Source: Kribbella jiaozuonensis (lineage in GTDB: Bacteria; Actinomycetota; Actinomycetes; Propionibacteriales; Kribbellaceae). From it: DNA of 64,000 nucleotides. Under the pieces are notes generated by a model. That model saw only the letters and a list, made by a program, of their open reading frames with translations, was not told where the DNA came from and did no database searches. Made by a program: the position numbers and the translations under genes. Every line of letters starts with the position of its first letter. The stretch's first letter is position 1. The DNA lies in NCBI RefSeq assembly GCF_005233875.1, contig NZ_SZPZ01000002.1:1178001-1242000 (forward strand). The letters are read 5' to 3'. Shown one piece after another: positions 58,447-64,000 of the stretch.

Positions 58447-59049
58447 GTAGATCCGGGGGAGGGGGTAAGTAGCCCCTCGCCCGCTACGCAGGTGCTCCGT
58501 CGGTCCGCTCCTCCCGCACCTGCTACGCGTGCACCCACCCACCCCCGGCTCGTCGCCGGTGCATCCTTTGCGGCTGCCGCCGGGACCTTCCGGCTATCGC
58601 TGGACTTGTGGGCTGCCGCCCGCGGTGCGCTCGCCATCGCCCGCGGGTGCGCTCGCTATCGCTTGCGATGCGCTCGTTATCGCTTGCGTGTGAGTGCAGC
58701 GTGCTGTCGGCCGACCGCGATCAGCAGGTGACCCGGCGAGCGGAGGATGAGCGCGTTGCCCGGTCTGGCCGTCTGTTCGGTTGTCTGCGCCGCGTGCTCG
58801 TGCCGCACCGCATGCATAGCGTTCTCCCGGCCGGAGACGTGCTGCTGTCGCCCGCGCAGGTCCGTCTTCGGGACTGTCACGCGGTGTGACCGCCGTGTGT
58901 CTTGGTGCCGCCAAGTTCGGTGTCTGGTCACCCTGCAGGGGTGATGCCGCGATGTACCTCTCGGTATCAGTGTGGGGGCGTGCCCATGAACCTGGCCCGC
59001 ACTCTCGGGCCCGACATCATCGGTGACGACTGCACGGGCTGGTGGGTCT
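58447..59049. other. Non-coding stretch after copy C
   Basis: No supported gene. The first ~240 bp resemble 38481-38700 (sequence after copy A), including CGCTACGCAGG and the CACCCCCGGC block. The hairpin array is at 58546-58690. Beyond 58700 I see only weak ORFs. Confidence 0.5.
58546..58690. repeat. Second array of short hairpins
   Basis: CCGGC-TCGTC-GCCGG, GCGGC-T-GCCGC, CCGGC-TATC-GCTGG, GGGC-TGCC-GCCC, then GCGCTCGCTATCGCTTGCG-like units. Same layout as the array at 38566-38672: short GC stems around a CTATC-type loop at ~20-nt spacing, with arms that vary together. Confidence 0.6.
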
Positions 59050-59163
59050 GTGTCGCCCGCCCGGGTGATTGGGGCCGTCATTGCGGTGGCGATCGTCGGA
59101 GCGGTGCGTGGGCTGCCTGACATGGACGAGCTCGAGGCTGCCGAGGGCGGCGCCTGCCGATGA
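59050..59163 (+). CDS. Possible 37-residue membrane peptide
   Basis: GTG 59050 gives MSPARVIGAVIAVAIVGAVR then GLPDMDELEAAEGGACR. A single hydrophobic helix followed by a PD-containing acidic tail resembles the tiny DUF6893-like proteins of actinobacteria. GGTGGG upstream is a weak ribosome site. Low certainty. Confidence 0.3.
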   Translation: MSPARVIGAVIAVAIVGAVRGLPDMDELEAAEGGACR

Positions 59164-59216
59164 CCGGCACCCCTACCGGCGACAGCGACTGACCAGCCTG
59201 CCGGTGAGGTCAGTGG

Positions 59217-59939
59217 ATGTCCGGCCGGCAGGCGAGTGGCTACGTATCAAGCGGGGTGGGTGCAACGGGTGCTGTCAGCGGTGGGGAGTCGGGGCGGGCG
59301 GTTCGGGGTGAGGCTCGGTGGCCGAGTGTGGCCGCCGTACTGGTGGGGATCTTGTTGACACTCGCGCGGCCGAAGGAGATGCGGCTGGCGCCGGTGTGGG
59401 TGCTGCCGGGGGTCGAGGTCGTGCTGCTGGCGGTGCTGATCGCACGGGATCCGGGGCGGATCGACAAGCGGTCGTCGCTCCTGCGCGGGGTGTCGATCGT
59501 GGTCGTCGCCTTGCTGGTGCTGGACGCGATGGTGGCGACGGTGCGACTCATCGCGGTGCTGATCCGCGGCGGATCGATGACGAACTCACCTGAGAAGCTA
59601 CTCGCGGCCGGCGGGGTGGTGTGGTTGTCGAACCTGATCGTGTTCGCCTTGCTGTACTGGGAACTGGACGCCGGCGGCGCTGCCAACCGGGCCCACCGGA
59701 TGCCGCGGTACCTCGACCTGGCGTTCACGCAGCAGCTCAGCCCGGAGGTCGCGCGACCAGGTTGGCGGCCCGGATTCGGCGACTACCTGTACCTGGCGAT
59801 GACAACGTCCACCGCGTTCAGCCCGACCGACGTGATGCCCCTCGCGCTGTGGGCCAAGATGGCCATGGGTCTCCAGTCGCTGATCTCGCTGGCCGTGGTC
59901 GGCCTCGTCGTAGCGCGCGCGGTCAACGTCTTCACCTGA
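59217..59939 (+). CDS. DUF1345 membrane protein
   Basis: This 240-residue polytopic membrane protein has LLYWELDAGGAANRA and FGDYLYLAMTTSTAFSPTDV, the DUF1345 signature including the Y-x-A-x-T-T-S block, plus five to six helices. The function of DUF1345 is unknown. The ATG at 59217 is tentative: the first 30 residues are not family-like and a later GTG could be used. Confidence 0.85.
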   Translation: MSGRQASGYVSSGVGATGAVSGGESGRAVRGEARWPSVAAVLVGILLTLARPKEMRLAPVWVLPGVEVVLLAVLIARDPGRIDKRSSLLRGVSIVVVALLVLDAMVATVRLIAVLIRGGSMTNSPEKLLAAGGVVWLSNLIVFALLYWELDAGGAANRAHRMPRYLDLAFTQQLSPEVARPGWRPGFGDYLYLAMTTSTAFSPTDVMPLALWAKMAMGLQSLISLAVVGLVVARAVNVFT

Positions 59940-60067
59940 CGCAGCGCACTCCGCTCCCCGAGGAGGGGACCGAGGACGTCGGGACCGCCCAATCATCACT
60001 GGCGGATGATTCATCGTTGGGCACTCCAGCGGATCGTGGAGGAGTTCTGCGACTGTGAAGGAGCACT

Positions 60068-61462
60068 GTGACCGCGCAGACGGACGAGAGCCCGCACGTC
60101 GTCGTACTCGGCGGCGGGCTGGCCAGGGTGGGGTGCGCGCACCGCCTCGCGGACGAGGGGGTCCGGGTCACGCTGGTCGACCGCAACGACTATCACCAGT
60201 TCCAGCCGTTGCTCTACCAGGTCGCTACGTCGCAACTGCCGGCCGAGGACATCGCCCGGCCGCACCGGACCATCTTCCGCGAGCACCCGACGGTCGGGAT
60301 CCGCACCGCGGACGTCGCGGAGATCGACGTCGCGAACCGCACTCTGACGCTGTCCGACGGCGATCGGATCACCGGCACGCACCTGGTCGTCGCGGCCGGC
60401 GCCCGGCCCGAGTACTTCGGGGTGCCGGGCGCGGCCGAGCACGCGTTCCCGCTCTACTCGGTCGCCGACGCGGAGCGGTTGCGGCGGCACCTGCAGTCGA
60501 CGATCCACACCGGCTCGGAAACAGCGGGGGCCCTCGACGTCGTGGTGGTCGGTGGCGGCCCGACCGGCGTCGAGATCACCGGAGCACTGACCGAACTGAT
60601 GGCCGCGCTGGTTGCCACGGAACGGATCTCGAAGCCAGGGACGATCATCGTGGTCGAGCGCGGCAAGACGTTGCTCGGTGCGTTCTCCAAGAAGTCCCAC
60701 AAGTACGCGCGCAAGCGGCTCGCCGAACACGGCGCCGACCCGCGACTGGGGACGGGAGTCGCCGCGGTGCACGCGGACCGGGTCGAGCTCGACGACGGGT
60801 CGACGATCAGGACCCGGACGGTCATCTGGGGTGGCGGTGAGTCGGCCGCGTCCGTGGTGGGCAGCACGACCGGGCTGACCATCGGACGCGGCGGGCGGAT
60901 CGACGTACAGCCGGATCTCGGCGTGGAAGGGCGTCCGCACGTCTACGCGATCGGCGATGTCGCGAACATCCCGGGCAGGCACGGCACGATCCTGCCGCAG
61001 CTGGGATCGGTGGCGCAGCAGTCCGGCGTGTGGGCCGCCGACAACATCCTGCGTGAGCTGCACGGGGACAAACGCAAACCGTTCCACTACAAGGACAAAG
61101 GCATCATGGCGATGATCGGTCGGAACGCGGCCGTCGCCGAGGTCGGCCGGCACCGGCACCAGGTGGAGGGTCCGGTCGCGTTCGCGGCCTGGCTCGGCGT
61201 GCACGCGATGCTGCTGAGCGGTGCGCACAGCAAGACCGACGCCTTCGTATCCTGGGCCTGGGACTACTTCGACCGCGACCACGCCGCGACGGTCGAATGG
61301 TCGGGCACACCGCGGCGGATCGCCTGGGGTGACGAGTCCGCCGACATCCCGCATATCATCGTCGATGAACTTGCTCAGTCTCCGATCCAGGGCATCCGCC
61401 AGCCGCCCAACCCGGCCGGCACCCGATCGGCGGCGGCCGGGCCCCAGGTCCCCGGTTCGTAG
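60068..61462 (+). CDS. Type II NADH dehydrogenase-like FAD oxidoreductase
   Basis: GTG 60068 after GAAGGAGCACT gives 464 residues. FAD motif VVLGGGLARVGCAHRL (family usually GGGFGGL), NAD motif VVVVGGGPTGVEITGAL, AIGDVANIPG second FAD site, and YHQFQPLLYQVAT. NDH-2 enzymes pass electrons from NADH to quinone at the inner membrane face without proton pumping. The last 88 bp overlap the convergent zwf gene, so the C-terminal ~30 residues are antisense to it; the tail after ~435 may be an artefact of that overlap. Confidence 0.9.
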   Translation: MTAQTDESPHVVVLGGGLARVGCAHRLADEGVRVTLVDRNDYHQFQPLLYQVATSQLPAEDIARPHRTIFREHPTVGIRTADVAEIDVANRTLTLSDGDRITGTHLVVAAGARPEYFGVPGAAEHAFPLYSVADAERLRRHLQSTIHTGSETAGALDVVVVGGGPTGVEITGALTELMAALVATERISKPGTIIVVERGKTLLGAFSKKSHKYARKRLAEHGADPRLGTGVAAVHADRVELDDGSTIRTRTVIWGGGESAASVVGSTTGLTIGRGGRIDVQPDLGVEGRPHVYAIGDVANIPGRHGTILPQLGSVAQQSGVWAADNILRELHGDKRKPFHYKDKGIMAMIGRNAAVAEVGRHRHQVEGPVAFAAWLGVHAMLLSGAHSKTDAFVSWAWDYFDRDHAATVEWSGTPRRIAWGDESADIPHIIVDELAQSPIQGIRQPPNPAGTRSAAAGPQVPGS

Positions 61463-62778
61463 GTGTGGATCGGCGTCGGTGCGTCGAGCAACGGCTGCAT
61501 CACCCGCCAGGTCTCCTCGACTGCGTCCTGCCGCGTGAAGCGCGTGCTCTGGCCGGTCATCGCCGCGTGCAGCAGAACCTCGTACGGCGTGGGACCCTCG
61601 CCACCCTCTTCGCCGAACTCCATGTCGAGCTCGATCGGCATGATCCGGGCCGCGTCGGCACGATGCGCGTCCACCTGGATCCTGACTCCGGTGGACGGGT
61701 CGAGCCTGATCACCAACTGGTTCGGCTCGGCGATGTGGCCACTGGGACCGAAGCCCAGCCGTGGTGGCCGTTTGAACACCAGGCGCAGTTCGGTCTGCGT
61801 CACCGGCAGTCGTTTGCCGGTCCGGATGAAGAACGGCACACCGGCCCACCGCCAGTTCTCGATGTCGAGGCGGAGCGCGGCGTACGTCTCGGTGGTCGAG
61901 TTCTTCGCGACTCCGTCAATGCCGAGGTAGCCGTCGTACTGGCCACGGATGTAGTGCGCGGGATCGGCTTCCTCCACGGCACGGAACAGCGTGGTGGTCG
62001 CATCCTTGAGGGTGGTGGGATCGCCGCGCGACGGTGGCTCCATCGCGGCAGCCGCGACGACCTGCATCAAATGGTTGACGACCACGTCGCGCAGCGCGCC
62101 GACCGGATCGTAGAAATGGCCGCGGTCCTCGACGCCGAAGTCCTCGGCCATCGTGATCTGGACACACTCGAGGTAGTTGCGGCTCCACAGCGGTTCGAGG
62201 ACGGCGTTCGCGAACCGCAGGTACAAGATCTCCTCCAGCCCCATCTTCCCCAGGTAGTGGTCGATCCGGTACAGCTGCGACTCGTCGATGTACTGGTGCA
62301 GCTGATCGGCCAGGTCCCGGGCGGAACGCCGATCGTGGCCGAACGGCTTCTCGACGACGACCCGGGCATGGGTGGTCAGCCCGGCATCTGCCAGGCCCTG
62401 AACTACCCGGCCGAACAGGAACGGCGGGATCTCGAGGTAGAACACCGGCGTCTCAGCGCCCCTGATCGCGTCGCCGACGCGTTCGTAGACGGAAGCGTCG
62501 GCGAGGTCGCCGCTGACATACGACAGCCGGGCCACGAGGCTGTCGAAGACGGACTTGTCGATGGTGATCCCCGTGCCCTCGATCGACGTCCTGGCCCGCT
62601 CGATCAGCTGGTCGAGGGTCCAGTCGTCCGCCGCCACCCCGACGATCGGGCAGCTGAGCAGACCGCGCGCCTCCAGCCGGTAGAGCGAGCGGAACGTCAT
62701 CACCTTGGCCAGGTCGCCGGTGATGCCGAAGATGACCAGTACGTCCGCGGTCCGCGGGTCCGTTGCCGCCGATGTCAT
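61375..62778 (-). CDS. zwf: Glucose-6-phosphate dehydrogenase
   Basis: This 467-residue enzyme oxidises glucose 6-phosphate to 6-phosphogluconolactone, giving NADPH. It has the dinucleotide motif FGITGDLAKVMTFRSLY (GxxGDLA) and the substrate motif RIDHYLGK, then EKPFGHD. Ribosome site GGAGGACAGGT precedes ATG 62778. It is convergent with the NDH-2 gene (88-bp overlap) and preceded on the same strand by the Arg/Asp-repeat protein and the DUF6325 gene. Confidence 0.93.
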   Translation of the reverse strand: MTSAATDPRTADVLVIFGITGDLAKVMTFRSLYRLEARGLLSCPIVGVAADDWTLDQLIERARTSIEGTGITIDKSVFDSLVARLSYVSGDLADASVYERVGDAIRGAETPVFYLEIPPFLFGRVVQGLADAGLTTHARVVVEKPFGHDRRSARDLADQLHQYIDESQLYRIDHYLGKMGLEEILYLRFANAVLEPLWSRNYLECVQITMAEDFGVEDRGHFYDPVGALRDVVVNHLMQVVAAAAMEPPSRGDPTTLKDATTTLFRAVEEADPAHYIRGQYDGYLGIDGVAKNSTTETYAALRLDIENWRWAGVPFFIRTGKRLPVTQTELRLVFKRPPRLGFGPSGHIAEPNQLVIRLDPSTGVRIQVDAHRADAARIMPIELDMEFGEEGGEGPTPYEVLLHAAMTGQSTRFTRQDAVEETWRVMQPLLDAPTPIHTYEPGTWGPAAADRVPAGLGGWRMPWIGD

Positions 62779-62889
62779 ACCTGTCCTCCCTCCGCGTCAG
62801 GCCGTCCGGTCTTCGCCTGACGATCAGGTTTTGCCGACGGCGGTCGACGCGTCACGCGGTACGACGGGTCAAGGATCGGGTCAACACCG

Positions 62890-63057
62890 TCAGTCGCGGC
62901 GATCCTCGCGGCGGTCTCGCCGGTCCTCACGCCGGTCACCGCGATCGTCTCGCCGGTCGTCGCGGCGGTCGCGGCGGCGGTGGATGCCATGTGCGACGAC
63001 CACGGCACCTCCCACGGCTGCTATGGTCCTGCGCCTGCGTCGGGCTCCGAGCGGCAT
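62890..63057 (-). CDS. Tiny protein with one hydrophobic segment and Arg/Asp repeats (55 aa)
   Basis: ATG 63057 lies seven bases after AGGAGGATCAGCC, one of the best ribosome sites here. The product MPLGARRRRRTIAAVGGAVV then VAHGIHRRR is followed by alternating Arg-Asp/Glu units (RRDDRRDDRGDRREDRRD...). The first part could be a membrane anchor; the tail is a polyampholyte. Lies between DUF6325 and zwf, same strand. Confidence 0.65.
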   Translation of the reverse strand: MPLGARRRRRTIAAVGGAVVVAHGIHRRRDRRDDRRDDRGDRREDRRDRREDRRD

Positions 63058-63068
63058 GGCTGATCCTC

Positions 63069-63530
63069 CTAGCTCTTCTTGGTCTCGTCGGCCTCTGCGG
63101 CGTCGGCCTCGATCGCGGCGAGTACGGCCTGGACCGGGATGCGTCCGCTTGCGGCCAGCTGGCCGCCGGCGTGGCGTACCGCCGCACCGAACGGCGCGGC
63201 CCACAGGTTCTCCCAGACGAGTACGGCGGCCGAGCTGCCGGGCTCGATGGTCTCGGCGAGGTCCTCGACGTCCTGCTCACTGAGCAGCATTGCGATACCG
63301 GTCTCGAACGCCCGCAGCTGCCCGATCTCGCTGTCTTCCAGATCAGTCGACTCGAACGCCTCGAAGCTGCCGTCCGCGTCCTTCATGAGGAACAGCAGGT
63401 CGAGGATCCGGATCAGGCCCCGGTCGACGTACTCGGCGAGGATCGGCGCGATCTCTCCGGTCAGCTTCGTACCCGGGAATTCGACGACGACCCAGTCGAC
63501 CGGCCCCAACTCATCGATAGTGGCACTCAT
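63069..63530 (-). CDS. DUF6325-family protein
   Basis: This 153-residue protein has GPVDWVVVEFPGTKLTGEIA and LIRILDLLFLMKDADGS, the DUF6325 (DUF1269-related) pattern, with GIAMLLSEQDVEDLAETIEP and a C-terminal acidic Ala/Glu tail. Function unknown; family members are common in actinobacteria, often near SHOCT-domain genes. Tandem inverted repeats lie upstream. Confidence 0.85.
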   Translation of the reverse strand: MSATIDELGPVDWVVVEFPGTKLTGEIAPILAEYVDRGLIRILDLLFLMKDADGSFEAFESTDLEDSEIGQLRAFETGIAMLLSEQDVEDLAETIEPGSSAAVLVWENLWAAPFGAAVRHAGGQLAASGRIPVQAVLAAIEADAAEADETKKS

Positions 63531-63567
63531 GCTCTACCTCCGGCGGTCAGAGTTGTTCGATGGCTCC

Positions 63568-63623
63568 GATCCGGGAGCACCCGGATCTGGGTACTGCACC
63601 GACGATCCGGCAGAACCCGGATC
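63568..63623. repeat. Two tandem inverted repeats GATCCGG-N6-CCGGATC
   Basis: IR1 63568-63587 (spacer GAGCAC) and IR2 63604-63623 (spacer CAGAAC) are perfect 7-bp-arm dyads, 36 bp apart start to start. They lie 38 bp upstream of the DUF6325 ATG at 63530, in a divergent spacer with the SnoaL-like gene. They fit a dimer-binding operator for either gene; they could also be duplicated by slippage. Confidence 0.6.
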
Positions 63624-63747
63624 ACCGCATCACCCCTGCGGGACGATTGGCGTCGCGAACCGTGCGGCGGTGTGGGGCGCGACGGCAACCGAGAAACCGA
63701 ATGTCCTGCTGATCGACTGGGGGTCAACGCCTCGGTAGCATCCGGAC

Positions 63748-64000
63748 ATGACGGACGACCAGGTCCACGCCGCTTTGGCCGAGCTCACCCGGATGGCGCA
63801 GGAGTCGGCTGAGGCGTACTTCGCTGGCGATCTTGACGCGTACGAAGGCGTGCTGCATCACGCGGATGACTTCACGCTGATGCCGCCGTTCGGTGGGCCG
63901 ACCAGGTCGGGCTTCGTGTTGGACGATGAAGCGCGCCAGGCCACCAGGGCCACCTTCCGTGGTGGCGAGGTGGAGGTTGAGGTCGACGCGTCGTACGTGA
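63748..64000 (+). CDS. SnoaL-like (NTF2-fold) protein, 5' part only
   Basis: ATG 63748; open to the window edge (84 codons). Starts MTDDQVHAALAELTRMAQES, with AYFAGDLDAYEGVLHHADDF and TLMPPFGGPTRSGF, the usual start of SnoaL-like/DUF4440 proteins, small alpha+beta barrels used as enzymes or binding domains. Divergent from the DUF6325 gene. Confidence 0.75.
   Translation, partial: MTDDQVHAALAELTRMAQESAEAYFAGDLDAYEGVLHHADDFTLMPPFGGPTRSGFVLDDEARQATRATFRGGEVEVEVDASYV

Noticed and set aside
58677..59123. 148-aa minus-strand ORF
   Set aside because: Rich in Arg, Thr and His with no domain; overlaps the hairpin-rich stretch.
60011..61849. 612-aa minus-strand ORF
   Set aside because: It is antisense to the NADH dehydrogenase gene and part of zwf in another frame; no ribosome site or family likeness.

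Overview
This window is high-GC actinobacterial chromosome. It has frequent GTG starts, many 4-nt ATGA/GTGA gene overlaps, a PIM-lipid gene block (pgsA, acyltransferase, pimA), and the thrS-HIT order seen in many actinobacteria. Protein content and recurrent codon habits are compatible with Kribbella or a related Propionibacteriales genus, but that is inference. No rRNA, tRNA or CRISPR array was recognised.

Layout. 1-11331: a partial FGE-sulfatase protein, a GT39 membrane glycosyltransferase, an SDR and a divergent GntR/LacI-like regulator, a two-component pair, a ParA/MinD-like ATPase, an ECF41-like sigma factor divergent from an azoreductase, and an ABC/DedA operon. 11510-18826: full-length thrS, a HIT protein, two exported proteins, then phosphatidylinositol/PIM genes. 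18819-29516: a second HIT protein, a membrane/TPR/AAA+ cassette, an EF-G paralogue, a DUF2207 protein, and an operon of hydroxyacid dehydrogenase, DUF2264 protein and ferritin. 29683-38480: PAC2 protein, TesB thioesterase, a second short threonyl-tRNA synthetase preceded by a probable Thr attenuator, then a fatty-acid block (MaoC-like, FabG, FadA, TetR) divergent from an acyl-CoA dehydrogenase.

Accessory region, about 38481-58446. The last ~80 bp of the acyl-CoA dehydrogenase gene recur at 39014-39096 and 58364-58446. A tyrosine integrase lies just inside the left repeat, so this looks like a 19.4 kb integrative element that uses the 3' end of that gene as its attachment site. Cargo: an alpha/beta hydrolase, a DoxX protein, a DrrAB-like ABC exporter with a PadR regulator (partly tandem-duplicated, with palindromic operators), several frameshifted genes, two degenerate resolvase-like proteins with a 32-aa membrane peptide, an XRE-TPR regulator coupled to a phosphotransferase, a zinc-ribbon protein, membrane proteins, and a compact seven-gene operon (52548-55110). 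That operon has four sigma-region-4-like HTH proteins, a winged-helix protein, a nuclease-like protein and a small partner. It is the best candidate here for an undescribed system.

58447-64000 returns to ordinary chromosome after a second hairpin array: a DUF1345 protein, a type II NADH dehydrogenase, zwf convergent with it, a tiny Arg/Asp-repeat protein, a DUF6325 protein and a partial SnoaL-like gene.
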